From: Alteromonas sp. M12
Lineage (GTDB): Bacteria > Pseudomonadota > Gammaproteobacteria > Enterobacterales > Alteromonadaceae
Direction: 5' to 3'
Assembly: GCF_037478005.1 (NCBI RefSeq)
Contig: NZ_CP144164.1
Span: 2,480,001-2,544,000, forward strand
DNA length: 64,000 bases
The notes under the pieces: model-generated
Database searches by the model: none
Told to the model about the DNA's origin: nothing
Seen by the model: the letters and a program-made list of their open reading frames with translations, nothing else
In this document: in pieces, positions 44,650 through 53,765 of the stretch
How the letters are laid out: the number at the start of each line of letters is the position of its first letter
Position numbering within the stretch: the first letter of the stretch is position 1
Program-made: the position numbers and the translations under genes

Positions 44650-47047
44650 GTGTTTTTCCTCCTGAAATCGGTAGCGTAAAATAAAAAACGGTCCCGTATG
44701 GTTTATTATCTTTGAACATTAAGTGTCCACCATGTTCTTCAATAATTGATTTGGAAATTGACAACCCAATCCCCATTCCATTCTTTTTGGTTGTGCTAAA
44801 TGGCGTATAAAGTTCGTCTTTTAACTTTTGAGATAAACCACAACCTGTATCTTCTATCGAAATCTGAAACGTGTTTGCTTCGCTTTGAGACGCTCTAATT
44901 GTTAATACATTACCATTTTTAAAGTCAATTGCTTGCATTGATTCCATGGCGTTTCGCAATAAATTCAGTATCACTTGTTGGATCTGTACTCGGTCAACAA
45001 AGACAGCAACATGCTGGTCACCCGTTTCTACCTGAATCAATATTTCATGTAAGCGTGAAATAGGTTCAATTAATTTTATGACCTCTTCGATTAATATATT
45101 GCTATCAACCGCTTCTTTTTGACTATCGCCTTTTCTAGTCATTATTTGCACACGCTCCAAAACACTGCCAGCACGAAGTGATTGTTGAGTTAATTTATCT
45201 AATAACTCAGGGAGCATTTCGAAATTTTGTTTTTCGCACATATTTTTAGCAGTTGCTGAAAATAATGCTATTGCGGTCAGTGGTTGATTAATTTCATGGG
45301 CAACTGCAACGGCCATTTCCCCTAACGCATTTAAGCGATCAAAGTGAGCTAATTGTTCGGTTAATCGACGAGTTTTATCTTCTGAAGCTATTTGCTCGGT
45401 AATATCTCGAATTAAACCAACAAATACTCTGCCTTCGGGATTAACAATTTCACTGACCGATAAATGAATAGGAAACATTGAACCATCTTTGCGCTTGGCC
45501 GTTAACACACGTCCAGTTCCAATAATATGAGTTTCATTTGTTTCTAAGTACTTAGCTAAGTACTGATCATGTTGCTCACTTTGACGCTGAGGCATTAAAA
45601 TTTTTACGTTTTTGTCTTTGATTTCTTTAAAAGAGTAGCCAAACATCTTGAGGGCAGCTTTATTGAAACTTTTTATATTGCCCTTTTGGTCGATGGTAAT
45701 AACCGCCTCAACCACTGAATTAACAATTGCCTCAGAAAATGCGTGGCTATGTATCAAGTCAGCTTGTGCTTGTTTAATAGAAGTTATATCGGTTATGAAC
45801 CCCTCCAATATAAAGTCTTCTGTTAAATGGGAACGTACCGGCTCTCCTCTTTCCCAAACATACTTAATTTCATTGTTTTTTGTCACTATCCGATATTCAA
45901 ATTCAAAGCGTCGTTGTTGCTTTACTGCCTTGTCGACTAATTTCACAATCCGTTCATAGTCATCGGGATGAATGATTTGTCCCCAAATAATGCTATCTCT
46001 TGCGAATTCATCTTTAGAATATCCAGTTAATTCTTCACATTCCTCGTTTACCAATATTATTGGCCATCCTTTTTCGTTAAAGGATTGATATGCCATCCCT
46101 GGTAACATTTTTAAAAAATGCTCAGTTTTTTTACGATCATCCTTTATGTATTTTTCTTTTCTGCGTGACAGCAAAACAGCATAAAAAGCAAGTGCCACAA
46201 AAAAGCTGAGCAGTACACCGAGCAAGGTTAAAATTTTGATTATTCGATAATGTTTGTGGGCTAAAAACTCATTGGTAGGTGCAATATTAATTTGCCAATT
46301 TTGGCCTTCAAGTGTAAATGCTGCGTGTTTATTCCATCGAGTATCAATTAAATTACTAGTGAGTGTATTTGGATAGATACGCAGACCATCTACAGTCAAC
46401 AGTATTTGATGGTCAGACAATAAATAAGAAGGCAATACTTCTTTAAAATAGGTGTTAAAAAGAAACACGCTGCCGATAAAACCTTGTAATTGTTTTGTGC
46501 TGCCAAGACCTTTAAAAACCGGTGCGTATATTCCGAAACCGGATTTTCCATCCACTGAAGAAATAGGAATTGTGAATGCTGAATGAGTGCTATTTTGAGC
46601 TTTCACGGCTGCAGATAACGACGCTGAAACAGCATTTAAATCAATATTTAATGCTATTTCGTTCTGTTCAACGGGCAACACTTTTTTTACTTGAAAAGTA
46701 CTGTCAACCCAGCTAATTGCTTGATAACCCTGTTGCGTATCATACAAAGTTTGTGCAATTAAATTCCAATCGACATCGGATAAATTATTCGATATTTTGG
46801 ATAGTTGAGTAAATTCTGTCAATGACACAATTCGTGTGTTTATATCTTCCTCTAACAATATTTTAATTTTGTTAGCGGTAGTTTGAGTTACATTGTCGAT
46901 ATAAGCACGTTCTTGCGTCTCAATGTACAAAATTAGAAAAGCGATTAGTGCCGAAGTAACTGCGCCAGCGATAACCGCATAAATAAGAATAGCGATCTGT
47001 GGAGAAAAACTAATACGCCATTTGTTGGTGTTTATTTTCTTTTCCAT
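44642..47047 (-). CDS. FixL-like PAS sensor histidine kinase with extracytoplasmic CHASE-like domain
   Basis: An 801-residue membrane kinase. Two membrane segments (about 17-42 and 270-295) enclose a periplasmic sensor of ~225 residues resembling a CHASE domain. Two PAS domains follow: one at about 305-425 (HFLKMLPGMAYQ; EEC-E-ELTGYSKDEF) and a FixL-type PAS at about 435-550. The latter holds His493 (SEQHDQYLAKY) and Arg513 (IIGTGRVLTAKR), matching the proximal heme His and distal Arg of rhizobial FixL. The kinase core has AHEINQPLT (His584), NLLRNAMES, DTGCGL and GMGIGLSIS. It likely senses oxygen through heme and another signal through CHASE, then phosphorylates the adjacent FixJ-like protein. 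Heme binding is inferred from the conserved residues. Confidence 0.9.
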   Translation of the reverse strand: MEKKINTNKWRISFSPQIAILIYAVIAGAVTSALIAFLILYIETQERAYIDNVTQTTANKIKILLEEDINTRIVSLTEFTQLSKISNNLSDVDWNLIAQTLYDTQQGYQAISWVDSTFQVKKVLPVEQNEIALNIDLNAVSASLSAAVKAQNSTHSAFTIPISSVDGKSGFGIYAPVFKGLGSTKQLQGFIGSVFLFNTYFKEVLPSYLLSDHQILLTVDGLRIYPNTLTSNLIDTRWNKHAAFTLEGQNWQINIAPTNEFLAHKHYRIIKILTLLGVLLSFFVALAFYAVLLSRRKEKYIKDDRKKTEHFLKMLPGMAYQSFNEKGWPIILVNEECEELTGYSKDEFARDSIIWGQIIHPDDYERIVKLVDKAVKQQRRFEFEYRIVTKNNEIKYVWERGEPVRSHLTEDFILEGFITDITSIKQAQADLIHSHAFSEAIVNSVVEAVITIDQKGNIKSFNKAALKMFGYSFKEIKDKNVKILMPQRQSEQHDQYLAKYLETNETHIIGTGRVLTAKRKDGSMFPIHLSVSEIVNPEGRVFVGLIRDITEQIASEDKTRRLTEQLAHFDRLNALGEMAVAVAHEINQPLTAIALFSATAKNMCEKQNFEMLPELLDKLTQQSLRAGSVLERVQIMTRKGDSQKEAVDSNILIEEVIKLIEPISRLHEILIQVETGDQHVAVFVDRVQIQQVILNLLRNAMESMQAIDFKNGNVLTIRASQSEANTFQISIEDTGCGLSQKLKDELYTPFSTTKKNGMGIGLSISKSIIEEHGGHLMFKDNKPYGTVFYFTLPISGGKTHD

Positions 47048-47222
47048 TTAAACATTGGCCTATAAATACACTTACGAGTAAAAATTTAAAAACTTGTTAT
47101 TGCTCCTTGCATGAGACCAGTTAAAGGAATGCAAATTAGCGTTTAGATATATTGATTGTAATACCTTGTGTTGAATATTTTTCTTAGCCTTAAATGAGCG
47201 TAAAGCAAATTGTATTTTATCA

Positions 47223-47645
47223 CTAATCCATTAAAGTGTGTTTTTTTACCGATTCAGAACTAGGCACTTTCAACCCAAGATTTTCTAAATAAGACAAGGC
47301 ATCGTTAAGATCATCAAATCGTTGCGGGGTAAATGATACGTCTTCGAAAAAGGGCATCAACTCTTGTCCTTGGGTTGAAGATTTAGTAACCCAACTTTCA
47401 CCGATTTGATTTCTTCGTTTCAAGGATATTTTACTTTTAAATGGAGATTCAAACACTTCTTGTGGCATCGTCCAATTAGTCATGTCGACGCATATCCCCC
47501 AATCACGGCCTTTTTTCTTTCCTGTTAATAGTGACAATTCACTAATATAAGAAAGATCAGCCTGAACGGTCCAAAGCCCTTTTAAAACAATAAAAAGAAT
47601 ATCTCCCATGGGAGTGATTTTAAAAGCGGCTGCATCATCACTCAT
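47223..47645 (-). CDS. Hypothetical protein, STAS/SpoIIAA-like
   Basis: A 140-residue soluble protein with no signal or membrane segment. The pattern of alternating strands and helices (FKITPMGDILFIVLKGLW; WGICVDMTNW; FDDLNDALSYLENLG) is like that of SpoIIAA/STAS-like proteins, and the C-terminal segment resembles the last helix of such domains. I cannot name a family with certainty. It lies 175 bp upstream of the FixL-like gene on the same strand and may be transcribed independently. A regulatory role is possible by likeness only. Confidence 0.6.
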   Translation of the reverse strand: MSDDAAAFKITPMGDILFIVLKGLWTVQADLSYISELSLLTGKKKGRDWGICVDMTNWTMPQEVFESPFKSKISLKRRNQIGESWVTKSSTQGQELMPFFEDVSFTPQRFDDLNDALSYLENLGLKVPSSESVKKHTLMD

Positions 47646-48100
47646 ATAATTACCTTAAAAGTCGTAAACCATTTGTGCAAATGTATATCTAAGCAGATGC
47701 TTAGTTTGAATACATTATAACGCTAATTAAGGTAAGTGATTGAAGTTTTTATAAAACTTTCTAATAAATGTAAGATTTCACCTTAATCAAATTTGTGCTC
47801 TAATATATTCAACTTAAATGACGTGCACCTAAAGATGCCAAACAATAGCAAATAGTTGGGCCCAACTGGTATAACGAGCTTTTCGCCCAAAAAAATAAAC
47901 ATTGGGATCACTACATTTATACAAAATCCATCTAAATAATGTATCCAATTTGATAGAGATAAAAATAGTTAAGGGTTAACACAAACATAACCCATCTGAA
48001 CAATGTCTAAGTTATTACAATTAATTTATTTAATGCATCTTTATCTCTGAGTATATTATTTAATTAAATCTATCTATTACATATCTATTGTCGGAGTATT
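47646..48100. other. Intergenic region upstream of the second Kef-type antiporter
   Basis: About 455 bp with divergent promoters. It contains the palindrome AGTTGGGCCCAACT at 47854-47867 and an imperfect FNR-like site TTGAT-AGAG-ATAAA at 47950-47963, 138 bp before the antiporter start. I see no gene in it. Confidence 0.4.
47854..47867. promoter_or_regulatory. 14-bp perfect palindrome
   Basis: AGTTGGGCCCAACT reads the same on both strands and is GC-rich in an AT-rich intergenic region. It could be an operator for the antiporter or for the STAS-like gene. Which protein binds it is unknown. Confidence 0.4.
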
Positions 48101-49675
48101 ATGGAATTCGCTTTCATCCTAGTAGCATTTTTATGCGGTTTAATTATGAAAATCATAGGTTTACCGCCATTGATTGGATTTTTGGTTGCTGGATTTAGCT
48201 TAAATTTTATGGGTTATGAACCTGATGCATCTCTAGATACATTAGCAAGCCTTGGCATTACCCTAATGCTGTTTACTATAGGTCTTAAACTCAATATTAG
48301 AGATCTGATTAAATCAGAAGTATGGATGGGCAGCAGTTTACACATGATGCTTTGGGTACTCATCGTCGCTTCGAGTTTTGTTTTCCTCACCGCATTAGGA
48401 ATTGGATATTTTGCGGATATAAATATTGTAACCGGTGCTCTCATTGCTTTTTCACTTAGTTTTAGCAGCACGGTTTGTATTGTAAAAATACTAGAAGAAA
48501 GTGGTGAAATTCGGACAAGGCATGGAAAAGTCGCGATTGGTATTTTGGTTATGCAGGATATTTTTGCGGTGATTTTCCTGGTAATTGCCACCGGTAAAAT
48601 CCCTTCAATATGGGCGGTGTTATTGCTTCTATTATTATTAGCAAAACCAATTTGGTCATTGTTACTAGATAAAGCCGGTCACGGTGAGTTATTACCGTTA
48701 ATGGGGTTTCTGATTGCAATTGGTGGTTATGAATTATTTGAATTAGTGGGACTTAAAGGCGATCTTGGTGCGCTTATTCTTGGTATGTTGTTAGCTAATC
48801 AAGCAAAAGCCTCTGAATTATCTAAATCACTAATGAGTTTCAAAGATCTTTTTCTTATCGGCTTTTTCTTGTCAATCGGTTTCACCGCGTTACCCACATT
48901 AGAAATGTTGCTTACTGCATTATTACTATGCTGCCTCATTCCACTTAAATTCGGACTATTCTTCAGTATATTTACTCGTTTACGTCTACGAGCAAGAACT
49001 TCGTATTTAGCGAGTTTGGTATTGGCCAATTACAGTGAATTTGGACTTATCGTTGTTGCCTTATTAGTAAATGAAAATTTAGTCGAAAAGCACTGGTTGG
49101 TTGTACTGGCTCTGGCGGTGTCTATCTCTTTCCTTTTCACCGGTTTTGGTTATCGTTCTTCGCATCAACAGTACAACCGAATCAAACACAAACTTAAAAA
49201 TTATGAACATCCGCAACGCTTAAAAGAAGATATTTATAACTTACCAGATAATGCACGTGTGCTTATCATTGGAATGGGCCGAGTCGGTAAAGGTGCGTAT
49301 AAGGCATTGGAAAGCGTTATGAAAGAACAAGTTTGGGGAATGGACGCTGATCCAAACCGAATACGCAAAATGCAAAAACAAGACATGCAAGTGTTTGTTG
49401 GTGACGGTGAAGATGTAGATTTTTGGGAAAATTTCGATTTACGTCAAACCGATATCGTCATGTTGGCGGTCCCATCAGTAGAAGATATTAGTAATATCAC
49501 TCAACAACTTAGGAACGCTGATTATCAAGGAACAGTGGCATCCATTGCGCGCTATGAAGATGAAATCGAATTACTCCAAAAAGCGGGGGCAGACAAGGTA
49601 TTCAACTTCTTCACAGAGGCAGGTACGGGTTTCGCTGAAGAGAGCTTACAAATGTTATCCCTTTCCAGTAAGTAA
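48101..49675 (+). CDS. Kef-type cation:proton antiporter (CPA2), second copy
   Basis: A 524-residue CPA2 antiporter with about 12 hydrophobic segments in the first 350 residues (FLVAGFSLNFMGYEP; GITLMLFTIGLKLNIRDLIK; FSSTVCIVKILEESGE). A C-terminal TrkA-N Rossmann domain has VLIIGMGRVGKGAYKAL and GMDADPNRIRKMQ. It differs from the copy at 32151 in the length of the linker and in lacking a paired Usp gene. It probably exchanges K+ or Na+ for H+. Its likely promoter region carries the palindrome at 47854. Confidence 0.88.
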   Translation: MEFAFILVAFLCGLIMKIIGLPPLIGFLVAGFSLNFMGYEPDASLDTLASLGITLMLFTIGLKLNIRDLIKSEVWMGSSLHMMLWVLIVASSFVFLTALGIGYFADINIVTGALIAFSLSFSSTVCIVKILEESGEIRTRHGKVAIGILVMQDIFAVIFLVIATGKIPSIWAVLLLLLLLAKPIWSLLLDKAGHGELLPLMGFLIAIGGYELFELVGLKGDLGALILGMLLANQAKASELSKSLMSFKDLFLIGFFLSIGFTALPTLEMLLTALLLCCLIPLKFGLFFSIFTRLRLRARTSYLASLVLANYSEFGLIVVALLVNENLVEKHWLVVLALAVSISFLFTGFGYRSSHQQYNRIKHKLKNYEHPQRLKEDIYNLPDNARVLIIGMGRVGKGAYKALESVMKEQVWGMDADPNRIRKMQKQDMQVFVGDGEDVDFWENFDLRQTDIVMLAVPSVEDISNITQQLRNADYQGTVASIARYEDEIELLQKAGADKVFNFFTEAGTGFAEESLQMLSLSSK

Positions 49676-49688
49676 TAAGGGAATCAAA

Positions 49689-49707
49689 AATGATAATTGT
49701 TAGCATT
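49689..49707. promoter_or_regulatory. Putative Fur box upstream of the bacterioferritin pair
   Basis: AATGATAATTGTTAGCATT is a 9-1-9 near-palindrome (arms AATGATAAT and AATGCTAAC) that matches the Fur consensus GATAATGATAATCATTATC well in its central part. It lies 89 bp before the first bacterioferritin gene. Confidence 0.65.
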
Positions 49708-49795
49708 GGGTATCCATTTGTTTTTTAAGGAAAATATTACATTTCACGGATTGTTGGTCTATACTTGCCACATACTGTTTTAGGAGAATTTTGAA

Positions 49796-50272
49796 ATGAA
49801 AGGTCAAGCCAATATATTAGCAGCTCTGAATGAGGTGCTAACCACTGAGCTTACGTCTATCAACCAATATTTTTTGCATGCGAGGATGTATAAAAATTGG
49901 GGATTAGAAAAACTGAATTCAGTTTGTTATAAAAAGTCTATAAAAGACATGAAACAAGCCGACGAGTTAATTGAACGTATTTTGTTTCTAGAAGGTCTGC
50001 CCAACTTGCAAATGCTTGGAAAGCTATATATTGGTGAAGAAACCGTTGAAATGTTGCAGTGCGACAGTAAGTTTCAATTAGAACAAATTCCCAAGCTGAA
50101 AAATGTGATTGCTCTTTGCGAATCTGAACAAGATTACGTATCTCGCGATTTATTAGAAGAAATATTGGAATATGAAGAAGCGCATTTGGATTGGTTGGAA
50201 ACACAAGAATACCAAATTTCAGCGTTAGGTTTGGAAAATTACTTGCAAACGCAAGTGGGCTCGGGAGATTAA
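49796..50272 (+). CDS. bfr: Bacterioferritin subunit, heme-binding type without ferroxidase ligands
   Basis: A 158-residue bacterioferritin chain. Compared with E. coli Bfr, the heme ligand Met52 is present (SIKDMKQAD), as are Glu18, Tyr25, Glu127 and His130. Three ferroxidase ligands are changed: position 51 is Asp, position 54 is Gln and position 94 is Gln. This chain should therefore bind heme at the two-fold interface but oxidise iron poorly. It is followed 3 bp later by a second chain with the opposite pattern, so mixed 24-mers are likely, as in the BfrA/BfrB pair of Neisseria. AGGAG precedes the ATG, and a Fur-like site lies upstream. Confidence 0.92.
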   Translation: MKGQANILAALNEVLTTELTSINQYFLHARMYKNWGLEKLNSVCYKKSIKDMKQADELIERILFLEGLPNLQMLGKLYIGEETVEMLQCDSKFQLEQIPKLKNVIALCESEQDYVSRDLLEEILEYEEAHLDWLETQEYQISALGLENYLQTQVGSGD

Positions 50273-50275
50273 GTT

Positions 50276-50743
50276 ATGAAAGGTAATCAAATAATAATAG
50301 ATTCATTAAATGGCTTGCTAGCCTATGAATTGGCAGCAATGGATCAATACTTCATCCATTCTCAAATGTATGACGATTGGGGATTAACTAAACTTCATGA
50401 GCGTATTGCCCATGAATTTGATGATGAAAAGGGTCACGCCACTAAGCTAATTGAACGTATGTTATTTTTAGAAGGCACTCCCGACATGACAGTGCGTTCA
50501 GGATTCAAAGTCGGTAAAGACGTGCTTGAAATGTTGGAAAGTGATTTGCGCGTTGAATACACGGTTACAGACGAACTAAAGAAAACAATCGCCCTGTGTG
50601 AAGCGGAAAAAGATTATGTGACCAGAGATATGCTAATGGTCTTATTAGAAGACACCGAAATGGATCATGCACATTGGTTAGAACAACAAATAGGCCTAAT
50701 CAAACGTCTTGGCTTATCTAACTACTTGCAGTCACAAATGTAA
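50276..50743 (+). CDS. bfr: Bacterioferritin subunit, ferroxidase type
   Basis: A 155-residue bacterioferritin chain. The ferroxidase ligands Glu18, Glu51, His54 and Glu94 are present (AHEFDDEKGHATK), as is the final E-x-x-H pair (TEMDHAHW, shifted by one residue). Position 52 is Lys instead of the heme ligand Met. This chain should oxidise Fe(II) but cannot bind heme by itself, so it complements the upstream chain. The two genes form one operon. Together they store iron, which fits the iron demands of the cbb3 oxidase and of the Fe-S proteins nearby. Confidence 0.93.
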   Translation: MKGNQIIIDSLNGLLAYELAAMDQYFIHSQMYDDWGLTKLHERIAHEFDDEKGHATKLIERMLFLEGTPDMTVRSGFKVGKDVLEMLESDLRVEYTVTDELKKTIALCEAEKDYVTRDMLMVLLEDTEMDHAHWLEQQIGLIKRLGLSNYLQSQM

Positions 50744-50755
50744 TTAGATCTCTAC

Positions 50756-51181
50756 TTAAGCATGGGTTTGGAAGAATACTGAAACCGTTTTTAAATCAGT
50801 GGTTTGTATATCTTCCAACTCTATGGTTAATTTCCATCTCATATTCGACTCACTACAAGCACCAATAAACAACTCTGCATCTAAGTTCACTTGATTATTT
50901 AACTTGTCTATTCGACTTGTTTTCAAAAACAATGGGGTTTTACCCATATACATATTAGTACCTTCAAGCCACCCTCGCCTAACCACGTAATGCGTATCGT
51001 AAATTATCGATAAATTAAGCATCTCTTCAATCTGAATAGGAAAGTCAGAAAAACTCACCTGCATTATTGAATCGTCTAATTCAATTCGACAGGACTGCGC
51101 TTCGAGATAACAAAGATTTTTAGTTAAAATTGAGTCTTTTTGATTATTTAATGAATAAACAACGGAAAGAATCAAAATCAC
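50756..51181 (-). CDS. Hypothetical membrane-anchored protein beside ccoN
   Basis: A protein of at least 141 residues with one N-terminal hydrophobic segment (VILILSVVYSL), followed by a soluble beta-rich domain with cysteines (NLCYLEAQSCRIEL; FIGACSESN). I do not recognise it as a named family, but unnamed proteins of this type occur next to cbb3 oxidase genes in Alteromonadales. The GTG at 51181 falls inside the membrane segment, and the frame stays open upstream with NTLIKRTFPIIV before it, including basic residues typical of a signal anchor. The true start may therefore be a rare codon further upstream. It is divergent from ccoN and shares the FNR-box region. Confidence 0.6.
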   Translation of the reverse strand: MILILSVVYSLNNQKDSILTKNLCYLEAQSCRIELDDSIMQVSFSDFPIQIEEMLNLSIIYDTHYVVRRGWLEGTNMYMGKTPLFLKTSRIDKLNNQVNLDAELFIGACSESNMRWKLTIELEDIQTTDLKTVSVFFQTHA

Positions 51182-51303
51182 AACTATAATAGGAAAGGTG
51201 CGTTTAATCAGAGTGTTGTGCCTATTAACTGTCTGTTTATGAGATTTATTGAAAGTCAGTTTGAATGATCACTACTATAAAAACAAGAAATGCTGAAAAT
51301 CTA

Positions 51304-51317
51304 TTGATTAAGATCAA
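51304..51317 (+). promoter_or_regulatory. FNR box upstream of ccoN
   Basis: TTGAT-TAAG-ATCAA, a perfect FNR consensus 199 bp before the ccoN start. A -10-like TATCTT lies at 51335-51340, which would place the box near -37 to -41. The start of the divergent hypothetical gene is also within reach (123 bp). Confidence 0.85.
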
Positions 51318-51515
51318 GCTAATGGTGTTTATGCTATCTTTTTCAAAGCAAAAACTTTATGATCCCGTCTGCAAAATCTAAGTTCCGAAGTGAATTCAGG
51401 GACTTAGTTAATGAAATGTAAAAACCGTGACAATAGTGTCACATACACATAACAAAACAATACAAAAATAGTTAATTATTTTTGTCATAAATAATGATGT
51501 GGAAGATCCATTGAT

Positions 51516-52961
51516 ATGAGCGTAGCCAGCCAAGTACATCCGGAATACAACTATAAAGTCGTTAGGCAGTTTGCCATAATGACTGTCGTATGGGGAATTA
51601 TTGGGATGGCAGTAGGTGTGTTTATCGCAGCACAACTCTACTGGCCAGCCTTAAATTTTGACATTCCTTACCTCACCTTTTCTCGATTGCGTCCTTTACA
51701 CACTAATGCAGTTATATTTGCATTTGGTGGATGTGCGCTGTTTGCCACTTCTTATTATGTAGTGCAGCGAACATCACAAGCTAGGATATTCAGTGATAAG
51801 TTGGCCTCATTTACGTTTTGGGGATGGCAAGCGGTTATTGTTTCAGCGGCAATCACTCTTCCACTAGGTTTAACGACTACCAAAGAATACGCAGAATTAG
51901 AGTGGCCAATCGATATTTTAATCACTTTGGTTTGGGTGGCGTACATTATCAACTTCTTCGGTACTATTGTTATCCGAAAAGTTTCGCATATATATGTAGC
52001 TAACTGGTTCTTCGGCGCATTCATGTTAACCGTTGCGGTATTGCACATCGGTAACAGTATGGCTATACCAGTATCACTGTTTAAATCCTACTCGATTTAC
52101 GCTGGTGCTGTAGATGCTATGATGCAGTGGTGGTATGGACATAACGCCGTAGGTTTCTTCTTAACCGCAGGTTTCTTGGGTATGATGTACTACTTCGTAC
52201 CGAAACAAGCCGGCAGACCAGTATACTCTTATCGTCTGTCTGTTGTTCACTTCTGGGCACTTACCTCACTTTATATTTGGGCCGGTCCTCACCACTTACA
52301 CTACACAGCATTGCCAGACTGGACACAGTCTCTTGGAATGGTAATGTCAATCATCCTATTTGTACCTTCTTGGGGTGGCATGATCAACGGTATTATGACG
52401 TTGTCAGGCGCTTGGCATAAGTTGCGTACCGACCCAATTTTACGCTTCTTAATTGTTTCCCTTTCATTCTACGGCATGTCGACTTTCGAAGGTCCGATGA
52501 TGGCTATTAAAACAGTTAATGCCCTATCACATTATACGGATTGGACAATAGGACATGTTCACTCTGGTGCGTTAGGCTGGGTAGCAATGGTTTCAATCGG
52601 TTCGATTTATCACCTTATCCCTGTGTTGTTTAATAAACCTGCTATGTATAGCGTTAAATGGATTAACGTGCATTTTTGGTTAGCAACAATTGGCGTGGTG
52701 TTATACATAGTCGCTATGTGGATGTCAGGCGTATTGCAAGGTTTGATGTGGCGCGCGGTAAACCCAGACGGCACTCTAACTTACAGTTTTGTTGAATCTC
52801 TACAAGCATCTAAGCCTTTCTATTTTGTTCGCTTTATTGGTGGTGTGTTCGTAGTAGCCGGTATGTTATTGATGGCATACAACGTTTACAAAACCGTACG
52901 TACACCTAATGAAGAGTTTTCTAAAGATCCTGAAAACTCACCTCAACCTCAAGCAGCATAA
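51516..52961 (+). CDS. ccoN: cbb3-type cytochrome c oxidase subunit I
   Basis: A 481-residue catalytic subunit of the high-affinity cbb3 oxidase, which reduces O2 to water at low oxygen and pumps protons. Twelve membrane segments are expected. Heme and copper ligands are visible as histidines in [14 protein letters not shown] (heme b), [13 protein letters not shown] (CuB) and [13 protein letters not shown], and in [12 protein letters not shown]. The C-terminus is hydrophilic. It is the first gene of ccoNOQP, starting 11 bp before ccoO. Transcription is likely activated by FNR through the box at 51304. Confidence 0.97.
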   Translation: MSVASQVHPEYNYKVVRQFAIMTVVWGIIGMAVGVFIAAQLYWPALNFDIPYLTFSRLRPLHTNAVIFAFGGCALFATSYYVVQRTSQARIFSDKLASFTFWGWQAVIVSAAITLPLGLTTTKEYAELEWPIDILITLVWVAYIINFFGTIVIRKVSHIYVANWFFGAFMLTVAVLHIGNSMAIPVSLFKSYSIYAGAVDAMMQWWYGHNAVGFFLTAGFLGMMYYFVPKQAGRPVYSYRLSVVHFWALTSLYIWAGPHHLHYTALPDWTQSLGMVMSIILFVPSWGGMINGIMTLSGAWHKLRTDPILRFLIVSLSFYGMSTFEGPMMAIKTVNALSHYTDWTIGHVHSGALGWVAMVSIGSIYHLIPVLFNKPAMYSVKWINVHFWLATIGVVLYIVAMWMSGVLQGLMWRAVNPDGTLTYSFVESLQASKPFYFVRFIGGVFVVAGMLLMAYNVYKTVRTPNEEFSKDPENSPQPQAA

Positions 52962-52972
52962 GGAGATTTGAG

Positions 52973-53578
52973 ATGAAGAACGTTCACGAGCTGGTTGAGA
53001 AGAATATTGGATTGATGGCGATATTTATTCTAATCGCGATTAGTTTTGGTGCCATGGTTGAAATTACACCACTAATGTTCCAACAACAAACAATGGAAAA
53101 AGTAGAAGGTCTTAAGCCTTACACTGCTTTGCAAATGGAAGGGCGAGATATTTATATTCGCGAGGGTTGTGTTGGTTGTCATAGCCAGATGATTCGTCCA
53201 TTTAGAGCAGAAACAGAACGCTACGGACACTACTCTGTCGCAGGTGAATCAGTTTGGGAACACCCATTTTTATGGGGTTCAAAACGAACTGGTCCTGACT
53301 TGGCAAGAGTCGGCGGTCGTTACAGTGATGATTGGCACCGCGTTCACCTTCTTAATCCTAGAGACGTAGTACCTGAATCCAATATGCCTGGTTTCCCTTG
53401 GTTAGCTGAAAATACACTTGACGGCAAATTAATTGAGAAAAAACTTCGTGTATTTAAAGACTTTGGAGTGCCTTATAGCGAGGAAGAAATCGCTGGCGCA
53501 AAAGAAGCAGTACAAGGTAAAACAGAGATGGAGGCTTTAATTGCCTACCTACAATCTCTTGGAACGGCGCTGAAATAG
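52973..53578 (+). CDS. ccoO: cbb3-type cytochrome c oxidase subunit II
   Basis: A 201-residue membrane-anchored monoheme cytochrome c. One membrane segment lies at about residues 12-36 ([20 protein letters not shown]), followed by the single heme site C66-x-x-C69-H70 in [14 protein letters not shown]. The sixth ligand Met is probably in [10 protein letters not shown]. It passes electrons from CcoP to CcoN. AAGGAG precedes the ATG. Confidence 0.97.
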   Translation: MKNVHELVEKNIGLMAIFILIAISFGAMVEITPLMFQQQTMEKVEGLKPYTALQMEGRDIYIREGCVGCHSQMIRPFRAETERYGHYSVAGESVWEHPFLWGSKRTGPDLARVGGRYSDDWHRVHLLNPRDVVPESNMPGFPWLAENTLDGKLIEKKLRVFKDFGVPYSEEEIAGAKEAVQGKTEMEALIAYLQSLGTALK

Positions 53579-53579
53579 T

Positions 53580-53765
53580 ATGGATTACGGTGCAGCGGGT
53601 AGCATATTTACAGTTGTGGTTTTTGTTTGCTTTATCGGCATAGTGGTATGGGCTTTTAGCAGCCGCGCTAAAAAACGCTTTGATGAAGCAGAAAATTTGG
53701 TTTTTGATGATGAGCCAACCCAACAATCAGAAAAAAAAGAGCGGGAGTCTTCGATAAATGAGTAG
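53580..53765 (+). CDS. ccoQ: cbb3-type oxidase subunit CcoQ
   Basis: A 61-residue protein with one membrane segment (IFTVVVFVCFIGIVVWAF) and a charged C-terminus, standing between ccoO (1 bp gap) and ccoP (8 bp overlap). CcoQ stabilises the assembled oxidase and has been implicated in oxygen-linked signalling in some species. Size, topology and place are all standard. Confidence 0.92.
   Translation: MDYGAAGSIFTVVVFVCFIGIVVWAFSSRAKKRFDEAENLVFDDEPTQQSEKKERESSINE

Noticed and set aside
48306..48318. Palindrome CTGATTAAATCAG as an operator
   Set aside because: It lies inside the Kef-type antiporter coding region, where the bases are explained by the protein sequence.
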